This document shows positions 50,732 through 59,833 of a stretch of DNA of 64,000 nt, in pieces; position 1 is the first letter of the stretch; the number at the start of each line of letters is the position of its first letter. The stretch is from positions 3,224,001-3,288,000 of the forward strand of contig NZ_JACHZG010000001.1 of the NCBI RefSeq assembly GCF_014193425.1, given 5' to 3'. Below the pieces are notes generated by a model. The model was given only the letters and a program-made list of their open reading frames with translations, made no database searches and was not told the origin of the DNA. The DNA comes from Microlunatus antarcticus (GTDB lineage: Bacteria > Actinomycetota > Actinomycetes > Propionibacteriales > Propionibacteriaceae). The translations under genes and the position numbers were made by a program.

Positions 50732-53143
50732 TCAGCGGTCCTGCGGGACCTCCTGCGGGCTCGAGCCCCAGGACTTCTTCGCCTTGGCCCCGACACGGAT
50801 CTCCAGGTCCCCGCCGCGGGTGAGCAGCGAGGCCGGGACCCAGGAACGGTTCCAGGTGCGCCCGTCCAGCTCGGCGCCGCGGACGTAGACGGCCTTGGCC
50901 GAGGCGCCGGGGGCGGTCACGGTCGTGGTGGGCCCGCCGGCCCGCCTGATCCACACCTTGCGGAACGTGGGGCTCGACAGCAGCATCTCGCCCCGGCTGG
51001 GGGTCTGCGGGTACATCCCGAGGGCGCCCCAGACGTACCAGGCCGACATGGTGCCGAGGTCGTCGTTGCCGGGCAGCCCGGCCGGACCGGTGCCGTACAC
51101 CAGGTCCAGGTACGTCCGGACGGTCTGCTGCGTCTTCCACGGCTGGCCGAGGGCGTTGTAGAGCCACGGGACGTGGATGCCCGGCTCGTTGGTCGGGTCG
51201 TAGCCGTCGGGGGTGGGCGTCACGGCCCAGGACCCGTCGTCAAGCCGGAAGAAGTCGTCGAGCCGGGCCGCGGCCACCCGGTCCCCGCCCATCAGTGCCG
51301 ACAGCCGGTGCACGTCGTGCTGGACCATCCAGGTGTAGGTCGCCGAGGTCCCCTGGGCGAAGCCCACCCCGCTGTCGAGGTCGAAGGGCGCCATCCAGGA
51401 GCCGTCCGCGAGCCGGGGCTGCTGGTAGCCGGCCTCCGGGGTGGCCTCGGGGTTGAAGGTGTTCTCCCAGTAGCCGGCGCGGGCGGTGAACAAGCGGGCC
51501 TCGTCGTCCCGGCCGAGCTTCTTCGCCCACTGGGCGAGGGCGTAGTCGGCGGTCGAGTCCTCCAGCGTCTCGCCCGCGCCGCCCCAGCAGTGGCACTCGT
51601 CCTGGGGCGCGTAGTGCAGCCGCTCGTACGCAGCGAGATTGGGCCGCATGCCGGCGCACTGACCGGGGCAGCCGTAGTCGGACAGCCCGGCCGGGTTCGG
51701 CACGGTGGCCTGGCGGACGAGGGAGTCGAAGGCCGCGCCGACCTCGAAGTTGCGGACCCCGAGGGCGTACATCCCGGCCACCGCGACGGCGCTCGGGTCA
51801 CCCGCCATCACCCGGGTCGGGCTGTTGGTCAGGAGCCAGCGGTCCCAGACCCCGCCGTTCTGGCGGGACGCGTTGAGCATCGACTGGACGAAGTCGCCGG
51901 CGAGCTCGGGCTCGAGCAGCGCCAGCAGCTGGGTGTGGGCCCGGTACTGGTCCCAGCCGGAGAAGTTGCCGTACTGAGCCCCCTGGCCCGCCGCCAGCCG
52001 GTGGATCTTCTGGTCCGGTCCGCGGTAGGTCCCCGCGACGTCGCTGTTCACGTTCGGCTGCAGGAAGGCGTGGTACAGCGCGGTGTAGAAGGTCGTGAGC
52101 TTGTCCCGGCGTCCGCCGGCGACGTCGATCCGCCGCAGCTGGGCGTTCCAGATCTTCCGACCCGCGGACGCGGTCTTCTTCACCGTGGCCGTCGGGCGGA
52201 GCTCGGCGGCGAGGTTGTCCTCCGCCGCCTGGCCGCTCGTGTACGACAGGCCGATCCGCATCGTGACCGGACGGTCCGAGGTCGTGTCGAAGCCGACGTA
52301 GCCGCCCGAGCCGCGGCCGGCGCGCGCCGCCCCGGTCTCGTAGCCCTCGCCGCCGGTGGCCGTGGTCGTGCCCGGCCGGACGGTGCCGTCGACCCAGGTG
52401 CCGGTGCGGACGAACGCCTGGTCGAAGTGCGCGGTGAAGTACAACCGGTAGGAGGAGAACTTGTTGCTGCCCCCGCCGTTGGCCCGCCGGCCGCAGAAGC
52501 CGCCGGTGAGGACCGAGCCCGACACCGTACGGGTGGCCGGGTCGATCGTGGTCTCGGCGTCCTCGCTGCCGTTCAGGGAGTTCGACGTGCGGAAGAGCAG
52601 GTTGGCGGTCGAGCCGCGGGGGAAGGCGACGGTACCGACGCCGGCCCGGGTGGTGGCCGCGAAGTCGGTCTTCACCCCGTTGGCCAGGCCCAGGCGGTAG
52701 CGGCCGGGCTCGGCCACCTCGTCGTCGTGGCTGAAGTCGCTGGCGTAGACCTCGTCCTTGGTGTCCGCGCTCGGGGAGGTCGCGACCTCGCCCACGTGCG
52801 GGAAGACCGGCAGGTCCCCGGCGGCCCCGGGGAAGCAGCCCGCACCGTTCACGTGGGTCAGCGAGAAGCCCCGGATCCGGGTGGTGTCGTAGGCGTAGCC
52901 GTTGGACGCCCCGGTGCCGGTCTGGTCACCCGCGGTCGAGGTCGGGGACCAGGAGAGCATCCCGAACGGCCGGACCGCCCCGGGGTAGGTGTTGCCCCCG
53001 TTGGCCGTGCCGATCAGCGGGTCGACGTAGCCGACCACGTCCTGGTGGGGCTTGAGCGCCGCCGCGTCGGCCGGCAGCGCGCCCAGCGGGCCGACCAGCC
53101 CCACGGTCAGGATCCCGGCCAGCAGCCAGCGTCGCATCGACAT
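50732..53143 (-). CDS. Secreted glycoside hydrolase family 92 (alpha-mannosidase)
   Basis: 803 aa. A Sec signal peptide (about 1-28, ending LPADAAA). Next the GH92 N-terminal beta domain with VDPLIGTANGGNTYPGAVRPFGM, then the (alpha/alpha)6 barrel: FSGWDQYRAHTQLLALL, DECHCWGGAGETLEDSTADYALAQ, and TYTWMVQHDV. GH92 enzymes are calcium-dependent, inverting exo-mannosidases, mostly alpha-1,2, acting on mannans or N-glycans. Calcium residues were not assigned. There are no surface-anchor or transporter genes beside it. Confidence 0.93.
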   Translation of the reverse strand: MSMRRWLLAGILTVGLVGPLGALPADAAALKPHQDVVGYVDPLIGTANGGNTYPGAVRPFGMLSWSPTSTAGDQTGTGASNGYAYDTTRIRGFSLTHVNGAGCFPGAAGDLPVFPHVGEVATSPSADTKDEVYASDFSHDDEVAEPGRYRLGLANGVKTDFAATTRAGVGTVAFPRGSTANLLFRTSNSLNGSEDAETTIDPATRTVSGSVLTGGFCGRRANGGGSNKFSSYRLYFTAHFDQAFVRTGTWVDGTVRPGTTTATGGEGYETGAARAGRGSGGYVGFDTTSDRPVTMRIGLSYTSGQAAEDNLAAELRPTATVKKTASAGRKIWNAQLRRIDVAGGRRDKLTTFYTALYHAFLQPNVNSDVAGTYRGPDQKIHRLAAGQGAQYGNFSGWDQYRAHTQLLALLEPELAGDFVQSMLNASRQNGGVWDRWLLTNSPTRVMAGDPSAVAVAGMYALGVRNFEVGAAFDSLVRQATVPNPAGLSDYGCPGQCAGMRPNLAAYERLHYAPQDECHCWGGAGETLEDSTADYALAQWAKKLGRDDEARLFTARAGYWENTFNPEATPEAGYQQPRLADGSWMAPFDLDSGVGFAQGTSATYTWMVQHDVHRLSALMGGDRVAAARLDDFFRLDDGSWAVTPTPDGYDPTNEPGIHVPWLYNALGQPWKTQQTVRTYLDLVYGTGPAGLPGNDDLGTMSAWYVWGALGMYPQTPSRGEMLLSSPTFRKVWIRRAGGPTTTVTAPGASAKAVYVRGAELDGRTWNRSWVPASLLTRGGDLEIRVGAKAKKSWGSSPQEVPQDR

Positions 53144-53244
53144 CGATTCGTCCCCCTAGACCTGCGCCGGCCGGCGCGGACCCGCATTGTGCGCACAGGC
53201 CACTGACAGGTGGACGAACGGGTGGTGAACGAGGAGTGCGGGCG

Positions 53245-54324
53245 TCAGGCGCCGGTCGGCGCCCCCAGGACGTCCGCGAGGTCGTAGCTCACCGGCTCCT
53301 CGAGCTGCTCGTACGTGCACGAGCGCGGGTCGCGGTCGGGGCGCCAGCGGTTGAACTGCGCCATGTGACGGAACCGCTCCCCCTCCATGTGCTCGTAGCG
53401 GACCTCGACCACGAGGTCGGGCCGCAGCGGGGTGAAGGAGAGGTCCTTGCCGTTGTTCCAGCGGCTGCCCTCCGAGGCCCGGGGCGTCCGGGTGCCCTCC
53501 TCCTGCTTGGCCCACGCCCACGGGTGCTCGTCGAAGGTCGTCACCAGCGGCTGCAGCTCGGTGAACAGCTCCTGGCGCCGGGCCGCGGGGAAGGCGCCGA
53601 TGACCCCGACGGAGACGAGCTCGCCCGCGCCGTCGTACAGGCCGAGCAGCAGCGACCCGATGCTGTCCGGGCCGCTCTTGTGCACCCGGTAGCCGGCGAC
53701 CACGCAGTCCGCCGTGCGCTCGTGCTTGATCTTGAACATGACCCGCTTGTCCGGCGCGTAGCGCTGCTGGTTGGGCTTGGCCACGACGCCGTCCAGGCCG
53801 GCGCCCTCGAACTGGGTGAACCACTCCGTCGCCACCGCCGCGTCGTCGGTGACCCGGGTGAGGTGGACCGGGGGCCGGGCCTGCGCGAGGGCCCGCTCGA
53901 GCGCGGCCCGACGCTCGACGAAGGGCCGGGGCGTCCAGTCCTCGTCGCCGAGGGCGAGCAGGTCGAAGGCCACGAAGCTCGCGGGCGTCTCGACCGAGAG
54001 CCGCTTGACCCGGCTGGCGGCGGGGTGGACTCGCTGCTGCAGGGTCTCGAACTCCAGCCGTACGCCGGTGGGGTCGACGACGATGATCTCGCCGTCGACC
54101 ACGCACCGTTCCGGGAAGCTGGCGAGGACGGCCTCCACCACCTCGGGGAAGTAGCGCGTCATCGACTTGCCGTTGCGGCTGCCGATCTCGACCTCGTCCC
54201 CGTCGCGGAAGATGATCGAGCGGAAGCCGTCCCACTTCGGCTCGTAGGTCAGGTCGCCGGTGGGGACGGTCTTGGTCGCCTTGGCCAGCATCGGCGCGAC
54301 CGGCGGCATCACGGGCAGGTCCAT
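53245..54324 (-). CDS. ligC: ATP-dependent DNA ligase, LigC type
   Basis: 359 aa. The nucleotidyl-transfer lysine is in EPKWDGFRSI (motif I, KWDG, about 29), followed by SRNGKSM, VVDGEIIV, LDGVVAKP and VMFKIKHERTADCVV (motif V). The C-terminal OB fold (about 230-355) is present. LigC ligases act in minor repair pathways such as base-excision repair of ribonucleotides in mycobacteria. No polymerase or Ku gene is adjacent. Confidence 0.92.
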   Translation of the reverse strand: MDLPVMPPVAPMLAKATKTVPTGDLTYEPKWDGFRSIIFRDGDEVEIGSRNGKSMTRYFPEVVEAVLASFPERCVVDGEIIVVDPTGVRLEFETLQQRVHPAASRVKRLSVETPASFVAFDLLALGDEDWTPRPFVERRAALERALAQARPPVHLTRVTDDAAVATEWFTQFEGAGLDGVVAKPNQQRYAPDKRVMFKIKHERTADCVVAGYRVHKSGPDSIGSLLLGLYDGAGELVSVGVIGAFPAARRQELFTELQPLVTTFDEHPWAWAKQEEGTRTPRASEGSRWNNGKDLSFTPLRPDLVVEVRYEHMEGERFRHMAQFNRWRPDRDPRSCTYEQLEEPVSYDLADVLGAPTGA

Positions 54325-54412
54325 CGGCCCATTGTGGGCGGCGCCCCGGTCGGCCGTCGTGACGGCCCTCACGCGGCCGTTCCGGCACGCGCCCGCCGCC
54401 TAGACTCACGGC

Positions 54413-55132
54413 GTGCCCAGCCCGTCCGGTCCCGCGCTGGAGGTGCGCGACCTCGCGGTCGACCTCGGCGGCCGGACGGTGCTCGACGGCCTCAGTCTCA
54501 CGGCCAGGACCGGAGCCCTCACCGCGCTCCTCGGTCCCAACGGGGCTGGCAAGACCACCCTGCTGCGGTGCTGCACCGGCCTCGTCACCCCCGACGGCGG
54601 CGAGGTGCGCGTGCTCGGCCGGGCCCCCGGCTCGCCGGAGGTCACGGCGGCCGTCGGCCTCATGCCGCAGAGCACGGGCTCGTGGTCCGGGATCCGCGCG
54701 GTCGAGCTGCTGCGCTACCTCGCCTCGCTCTACGCCCACCCGCTCGACGTCGACGCGCTGGTCGCGCGGCTGGGCATCGGCGCGTACGCCCGCACCCCCT
54801 ACCGTCGGCTGTCCGGCGGTCAGCAGCAGGCCGTCAACCTCGCCGGCGCCCTGGTCGGGCGCCCGGAGCTGGTGTTCCTGGACGAGCCGACGGCCGGCAT
54901 GGACCCGCACGCCCGGCGCGCGACCTGGGAGCTGCTCCGCGAGCTGCGCGCCGCCGGCGTCTCGATCGTGCTGACGACCCACGCGATGGACGAGGCCACG
55001 GCGCTGGCCGACCAGGTCTGGATGATCGACCGCGGCCAGGTCGCCGCGTCCGGCACCGTCGACGAGCTGACGGCCGGCGGCGAGAGCCTGGAGAGCGTGT
55101 TCCTGGCCCGGACGCACGGGGTCGTCGGATGA
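54413..55132 (+). CDS. ABC exporter ATP-binding protein
   Basis: 239 aa. Walker A GPNGAGKT (about 42-49), LSGGQQQAVNLA signature, LVFLDEPTAGMD and TTHAMDEA. GTG start; stop overlaps the permease start. In Actinobacteria this ATPase-permease pair is commonly found with ctaA, as here, so a link to heme or cytochrome biogenesis is plausible, but its substrate is unproven. Confidence 0.92.
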   Translation: MPSPSGPALEVRDLAVDLGGRTVLDGLSLTARTGALTALLGPNGAGKTTLLRCCTGLVTPDGGEVRVLGRAPGSPEVTAAVGLMPQSTGSWSGIRAVELLRYLASLYAHPLDVDALVARLGIGAYARTPYRRLSGGQQQAVNLAGALVGRPELVFLDEPTAGMDPHARRATWELLRELRAAGVSIVLTTHAMDEATALADQVWMIDRGQVAASGTVDELTAGGESLESVFLARTHGVVG

Positions 55133-55908
55133 CCACGCCCCGCCTCCAGCCCGTGCTCGACCTCTCCCCCGCCCCCGGGGCCGCACCGGCCGGACGACGT
55201 GTCGTGCGGCACGCCCTCACCGAGCTCCGGCTGCTGGTCCGCAACGGCGAACAGCTCCTGCTCGCGCTCGTCATCCCGCTGGCGATCCTCGTGCTGGCCG
55301 CGGCGACGCACGGCCGGTTCGTGCCGCTCGCCTCCGCCGCGCCCTCGGTGCTCGGGCTCGCGGTGTGGTCGTCGGCCTTCACGTCCGTCGCCATCGCCAC
55401 CGGCTTCGAGCGGCGCTACGGCGTGCTCGAGCGGCTCGCCGCCACGCCGCTGGGCCGCGGCGGTCTGCTCGCGGGCAAGGCCCTCGCGGTCGGCCTGGTG
55501 CTGCTCGGCCAGCTCGTCGTCCTGGTGACCGCCGCCCTCCTGCTCGGCTGGCGGCCCGCGTACACGGCGGGCTCGTTCCTGGGCAGCGCGGCCCTCGTCG
55601 TCCTCGGGGCGGCCACGTTCGTGGCGCTCGGCCTCCTCCTCGCGGGTCGGCTGCGCGCCGAGGCCACGCTCGCCGTCGCCAACCTGGTCTACGTCGTGCT
55701 GCTCGTCGGCGGCGGCCTGGTCATCGGCGTCTCCCGCTACCCCCGGGCCCTCCAGCCGGTCGTCGAGGCGCTGCCCACGGCCGCCCTGGGCGAGGGCCTG
55801 CGGACGGGCTCGACCGGTCTGCTCCTGGGCTGGCCCTTCGCCGTGCTCGCCGTGTGGCTCGTCGTCGCAGGGCTCCTCGCCCGGCGCTCCTTCCGTTGGA
55901 CCGCATGA
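55129..55908 (+). CDS. ABC-2 type exporter permease
   Basis: 259 aa with six hydrophobic helices; the first is at about 45-62 after a cytoplasmic leader, with ERRYGVLERLAATPLGRGGLLAGKAL as the ABC-2 signature. Overlaps the ATPase gene upstream and ctaA downstream by four bases each, so all three are made together. Confidence 0.9.
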   Translation: MTTPRLQPVLDLSPAPGAAPAGRRVVRHALTELRLLVRNGEQLLLALVIPLAILVLAAATHGRFVPLASAAPSVLGLAVWSSAFTSVAIATGFERRYGVLERLAATPLGRGGLLAGKALAVGLVLLGQLVVLVTAALLLGWRPAYTAGSFLGSAALVVLGAATFVALGLLLAGRLRAEATLAVANLVYVVLLVGGGLVIGVSRYPRALQPVVEALPTAALGEGLRTGSTGLLLGWPFAVLAVWLVVAGLLARRSFRWTA

Positions 55909-56870
55909 TGGGAGGCATGGGGTTGCTGCGCTTGATCACCGGTCCCGTCGCGCTGCGCCGGTGGGCCGTCGCCGCGCTGGCGATCAACATCCTGATCGTG
56001 GTGACGGGCGGGCTCGTACGCCTGACCGCGTCGGGCCTCGGCTGCCCCACCTGGCCCCGCTGCAGCGAGAGCTCCTTCGTCTCCCACCCCGAGCTGGGCG
56101 TGCACGGCGCGATCGAGTTCGGCAACCGGCTGCTCACCTTCGTGCTCATCGCGGTGGTCGCGCTCACCTGGATCACCGCGCTCCGCCTGCGCGACCAGAC
56201 CCGGCTCGAGGTCCGCGGGGGGCGCCGTCGCGACCTGCGCTGGCTGGCGGGTGGCCTGCTGCTCGGCATCCCGGCCCAGATCGTCATCGGCGGCATCAGC
56301 GTCCTCACCCACCTCAACCCCTGGGTCGTGGGGCTCCACTTCGTCGTCTCCATGGCCCTGGTCGGCCTGGCGGTCGGGCTCGTGCGGTCCACCCGCGGAG
56401 CCCGGGTCGTCCGGGTGAGCAGCACCTGGACCCTCGTCCTGGCCCGCGTCGCCTTCGCCGGCATGGTGGCGGCGGTCTGGCTCGGCACCGTCGTGACGGG
56501 CAGCGGCCCGCACGCCGGCGACCTGAACGCCGTGCGCAACGGCCTCGACGGCGTCCTCGTCACGCACCTGCACGCGGCGGCCGTCTGGGTGACGATCGCG
56601 GCCACGCTGGCCCTGCTGGTCGTCTGCCGCGCCCTCCCGGTGGTCCTGCTGATCGCGGTCGAGGTGCTCCAGGCCGCCCTCGGGCTCGCGCAGTACCACC
56701 TCGGTGTCCCGGTCCCGCTCGTCGCGCTGCACCTGCTCGGCGCGTCCCTCTCGGTCGCCGCGGCGACGAACGTGCTGCTCGCCGTCCGCCGCGCGCCTAC
56801 GGCCCGGCCGGCCCCGGGTCCCGACGCCCGGACGGCGGACGTTCGAGCCACGGCCGGAGCCGCGCGGTGA
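55905..56870 (+). CDS. ctaA: Heme A synthase CtaA (COX15 type)
   Basis: 321 aa, eight helices. LTASGLGCPTWPRCSE with the paired Cys, HGAIEFGNRLLTF (catalytic-type Glu and His), THLNPWVVGLHFVVS and THLHAAAVWV show both four-helix heme-binding halves. Oxidises the methyl of heme O to the formyl of heme A for cytochrome aa3. ATG at 55905 overlaps the permease stop; a later ATG (55917) is too close to GGGAGG. Its 3' end overlaps a convergent gene by 74 bases. Confidence 0.94.
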   Translation: MMGGMGLLRLITGPVALRRWAVAALAINILIVVTGGLVRLTASGLGCPTWPRCSESSFVSHPELGVHGAIEFGNRLLTFVLIAVVALTWITALRLRDQTRLEVRGGRRRDLRWLAGGLLLGIPAQIVIGGISVLTHLNPWVVGLHFVVSMALVGLAVGLVRSTRGARVVRVSSTWTLVLARVAFAGMVAAVWLGTVVTGSGPHAGDLNAVRNGLDGVLVTHLHAAAVWVTIAATLALLVVCRALPVVLLIAVEVLQAALGLAQYHLGVPVPLVALHLLGASLSVAAATNVLLAVRRAPTARPAPGPDARTADVRATAGAAR

Positions 56871-57417
56871 CGAAGGGCAGCACGACGTAGGTCATCACCG
56901 GGGTCAGGACGACCGTGGTGATCAGGACGCGCGCCGCGAGGGGCACGACGCCCCAGACCGGCAGCAGCGACACCAGCAGGCTGAAGACGAGGTTCGTCGG
57001 GAAGAAGCCGAGCCAGATGCTGACGGCCTGCTTCCACCGTGGCGGAGCGCTCCGGACCGGGCCCGCCGCCGGTTCGAGGAGCGACGAGGCCGGGACGTCG
57101 AACCAGCCCTCGATGCCCGTACGCCGCTCCACCCGGGCGTCGTGCACGAACTCCTCCCCGCTGCGGAGCCACCAGCGCCGTTCGTCCGAGGACTCCCAGC
57201 CCGCCAGCGAGGCCGCGTCGGCGAACCGGTAGAGGGTGTACCAGAGCGACGACGAGCCGTGGGCGCGCACCCAGCCCGAACCCAGGTAGCCGGGCATCCG
57301 GCTCGCCAGGCTGGTCCCGGTCTGCACCCAGGCCAGCGCCTCCGCCTGATGGTCGGCGTCCACCCGCCGCTCGATCGCGACGGTGATGGGCGTCTCGGCC
57401 TCCTGCTCGTGCTGCAC
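56797..57417 (-). CDS. Antibiotic-biosynthesis-monooxygenase (ABM) domain membrane protein
   Basis: 206 aa. The N-terminal ABM-like ferredoxin fold (about 10-105: TVAIERRVDADHQAEALAWVQTG, LWYTLYRFADAASLAGWESSDER) is followed by two membrane helices (about 130-175, WLGFFPTNLVFSLLVSLLPV and ARVLITTVVLTPVMTYVVLPF). Members of this conserved group have no proven reaction. GTG start. Tail overlaps ctaA. Confidence 0.85.
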   Translation of the reverse strand: MQHEQEAETPITVAIERRVDADHQAEALAWVQTGTSLASRMPGYLGSGWVRAHGSSSLWYTLYRFADAASLAGWESSDERRWWLRSGEEFVHDARVERRTGIEGWFDVPASSLLEPAAGPVRSAPPRWKQAVSIWLGFFPTNLVFSLLVSLLPVWGVVPLAARVLITTVVLTPVMTYVVLPFVTARLRPWLERPPSGRRDPGPAGP

Positions 57418-57529
57418 GCCCCCAGTGAAGCCCGGGCAGATGTCGAACGCGTGACCCCGACGGCGCCGGCGTGACGAGGCGCACGCCCCTCAGGGCGGTG
57501 GTTGTCACTTCAACCTCTCGATGCGGCGC

Positions 57530-57535
57530 TATGAT
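57530..57535 (+). promoter_or_regulatory. -10 box of the helicase gene
   Basis: TATGAT at 57530-57535; the -35 is unclear (TTGTCA at 57502 is 22 bases away, TTCAAC at 57509 is 15). It implies a leader of about 120 bases before the TTG start. Confidence 0.45.
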
Positions 57536-57613
57536 CAGTGCATCAGCTTGCTTTCGCTCCTGCCGCAAGCAGTCCGTACGTCGTAGCCCTCCGTGGCTCC
57601 GTACGAGGCGCCT

Positions 57614-57630
57614 CCCGAGAGAATCTCGGG
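57614..57630 (+). promoter_or_regulatory. Leader hairpin before the helicase gene
   Basis: CCCGAGA, GAA loop, TCTCGGG, 33 bases before the start codon, in the long leader. Could act in cold- or helicase-dependent control. Confidence 0.4.
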
Positions 57631-57663
57631 CCGGTGTCGGCGGGACATCATGGACGGAACTCC

Positions 57664-59184
57664 TTGACCCAGCACGACTTCAGCACGCTCGGCGTGCCCT
57701 CTTCCCTCGTCGACGTCCTCGCCAAGCGGGACATCACCGAGCCCACCCCCATCCAGGCCGCGACGCTGCCCGACTCCCTCGCCGGGCGCGACGTCCTCGG
57801 CCGGGGCCGCACCGGCTCCGGCAAGACCTACGCGTTCCTGCTCCCCCTGGTCGCCCGCCTGTCGGCCACCTCGCCGAAGCGTCGGCCCGGTGCCCCCCGG
57901 GCCCTGATCCTGGCCCCGACGCGTGAGCTCGTCGGTCAGATCGAGGCGGCCCTCGCGCCGCTCGCCGCCACCACCGGCCTCACCTCCCGCACCGTCTTCG
58001 GCGGCGTCGGCCAGGGGCCGCAGGTCGCGGCGCTGCGCAAGGGCGTCGACATCCTCATCGCCTGCCCCGGCCGGCTCGAGGACCTGATCAAGCAGGGCCA
58101 GGGCAACCTCGGCGGCATCGAGATCACGATCATCGACGAGGCCGACCACATGGCCGACCTGGGCTTCCTCCCGGTCGTCCGCCGCCTGCTCGACCAGACC
58201 CCGCGCGACGGTCAGCGGATGCTCTTCTCGGCCACCCTGGACAACCAGGTCGACGTGCTCGTGAAGCGCTTCCTCACCAACGCGGTCGTCCACGAGGCCG
58301 ACTCCGCGCTGTCCCCCGTCTCGACGATGACGCACCACGTGCTGCACGTCGACCGCGACCAGCGCCTGCCCGTCCTCATCGACCTGGCCAGCGCGCCGGG
58401 CCGTACGGTCGTCTTCACCCGCACCAAGCACGGCGCCAAGGCGCTCGCCCGTCAGCTCAACTCCAAGGGCATCCCGACGGTCGACCTGCACGGCAACCTG
58501 AGCCAGGGCGCCCGGACGCGCAACATGGACGCCTTCCACAGCGGCAAGGCCACGACGCTCGTCGCGACCGACATCGCCGCCCGCGGCATCCACGTCGACG
58601 ACGTCGCCCTGGTCGTCCACGCCGACCCGCCGGTCGAGCACAAGGCCTACACGCACCGTTCCGGTCGTACCGCCCGCGCCGGCAGCGACGGCACCGTCGT
58701 CACGCTCGCCACGGGCGAGCAGCTGCGCGAGGTGCGTTCGCTGACCAAGGCGGCGGGCATCAACCCGACCACCACCCGGGTGCAGAGCATGTCCGACCCG
58801 GTCCTCACCACGGTCGCCCCCGGAGCGCGTGCGCTGCCGGGTGGCCTCGAGGTGCCCGCCTCCTCCGACAACGGCGGCGGGGACTCGCGTCCGCGCAACG
58901 CCGGCGCCGGTCGTCGTCGCGGCTCGGGCTCGGGCAGCGCGGCGCCGCAGGGCGAGTCCCGCGGTGGTGCGCGTGGCGCCGGTGGTGGTCGCGGTCGCAG
59001 CGCCCAGGGTCCGGCCAAGACCGGTCGTGGACCTGCGCGTCCGGCCTCCGGCGGTCGTCGTCCGACCGGTGGCGGTGGGGGCGGCAACTCCCTCGCCTAC
59101 TCGACCAGCAGCTCGGGCTCCACGGGTGGCTCGGCCGGCGCCGGCAGCCACTCGGCCGCGAACTTCAGCACCGGTCGCCGCTGA
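57664..59184 (+). CDS. DEAD-box ATP-dependent RNA helicase with RGG-like tail
   Basis: 506 aa. Q motif ITEPTPIQAATL, Walker A GRGRTGSGKT, PTRELV, DEAD in IIDEADHMADLGF, SAT in LFSATLD, and HRSGRTARAG. A long Gly/Ser/Arg-rich tail (about 400-506) with RGG-type repeats follows, likely disordered and RNA-binding. The TTG at 57664 fits the family start; an upstream ATG at 57538 lies three bases after the -10 and cannot be the start. Involved in RNA remodelling, often in the cold. Confidence 0.9.
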   Translation: MTQHDFSTLGVPSSLVDVLAKRDITEPTPIQAATLPDSLAGRDVLGRGRTGSGKTYAFLLPLVARLSATSPKRRPGAPRALILAPTRELVGQIEAALAPLAATTGLTSRTVFGGVGQGPQVAALRKGVDILIACPGRLEDLIKQGQGNLGGIEITIIDEADHMADLGFLPVVRRLLDQTPRDGQRMLFSATLDNQVDVLVKRFLTNAVVHEADSALSPVSTMTHHVLHVDRDQRLPVLIDLASAPGRTVVFTRTKHGAKALARQLNSKGIPTVDLHGNLSQGARTRNMDAFHSGKATTLVATDIAARGIHVDDVALVVHADPPVEHKAYTHRSGRTARAGSDGTVVTLATGEQLREVRSLTKAAGINPTTTRVQSMSDPVLTTVAPGARALPGGLEVPASSDNGGGDSRPRNAGAGRRRGSGSGSAAPQGESRGGARGAGGGRGRSAQGPAKTGRGPARPASGGRRPTGGGGGGNSLAYSTSSSGSTGGSAGAGSHSAANFSTGRR

Positions 59185-59294
59185 CCCCAGCGGTCACCGC
59201 CGCGGCCACAGCCGCGTACCTCGCAGCCAGCCGCACAGGTCCCGACCTGTGCGGCTGACTCGCCGGTACGCGGCTGTGGTCGTTCTCGGGGTCA
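59182..59294. terminator. Nested 113-base inverted repeat joining two stop codons
   Basis: Outer arms TGACCCC (59182-59188) and GGGGTCA (59288-59294) contain the stop codons of the helicase and of the convergent RNA ligase gene. Inside are CCACAGCCGCGTACC (59206-59220) with its exact partner at 59265-59279, and AGCCGCACAGGT (59229-59240) with its partner at 59245-59256, loop CCCG. A very stable bidirectional terminator. Confidence 0.65.
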
Positions 59295-59810
59295 GGTCAG
59301 GTCCCAGGCCACCTTCGCGTCGCCGTCCCAGCGGCGGGCGGTGCGGACGGTCGCCGTGAGGTCGGGCACCTCGCCCAGCACGGCCACGACCTCGCCGAGC
59401 TGCTCCACCCGTACGCGTCGCGCGAGGGTGACGTGCGGGCTCCAGCGACCGGGCGCGAAGTGGCTGTCGGGCTCGACGCCGCACCGTTTCGCGATCTGCG
59501 TCTGCAGGTCCAGCAGCGCGGCGCTCGCCACGACCTGACGCACCAGGACCACCTGCCCCCGCCGCGGTCCGAAGGCGAGCAGCGAGCCGAGCAGCAGCGG
59601 GAGCTCGAGCCCGGCCATCAGGTCGGGCCAGGCGGCGTCGACCTCGGGCGGGATCGACGGGCCCGCCCAGAGCGTCACGTGGGGGCGGTGCGTCGGGCTG
59701 GGCTCCACCCGCTGCTCGGTCGGCAGACCGGCCTCGGCCAGGCGTGCCCACTCCCCCAGCACGACCCCCTCGGACACCGGGTCGAGCAGGAGCTCCACGG
59801 ACTGCGTCAC
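59292..59810 (-). CDS. 2'-5' RNA ligase family / cyclic phosphodiesterase-like protein
   Basis: 172 aa from the GTG at 59810, which has GAGGA nearby. Two HxT motifs, RPHVTLWAG and SPHVTLARR, form the two-His active site of the 2H phosphoesterase superfamily. Such proteins act on 2',3'-cyclic phosphates of RNA or nucleotides; the exact reaction is unknown. A longer start at 59840 would lie inside an inverted repeat and has no ribosome binding site. Confidence 0.85.
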   Translation of the reverse strand: MTQSVELLLDPVSEGVVLGEWARLAEAGLPTEQRVEPSPTHRPHVTLWAGPSIPPEVDAAWPDLMAGLELPLLLGSLLAFGPRRGQVVLVRQVVASAALLDLQTQIAKRCGVEPDSHFAPGRWSPHVTLARRVRVEQLGEVVAVLGEVPDLTATVRTARRWDGDAKVAWDLT

Positions 59811-59833
59811 GGACTCATCCTCGGCCCACTCCG

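Noticed and set aside
57538-57663. Upstream ATG extension of the helicase
   Set aside because: The ATG begins three bases after the TATGAT box, and the extra residues do not look like family sequence.
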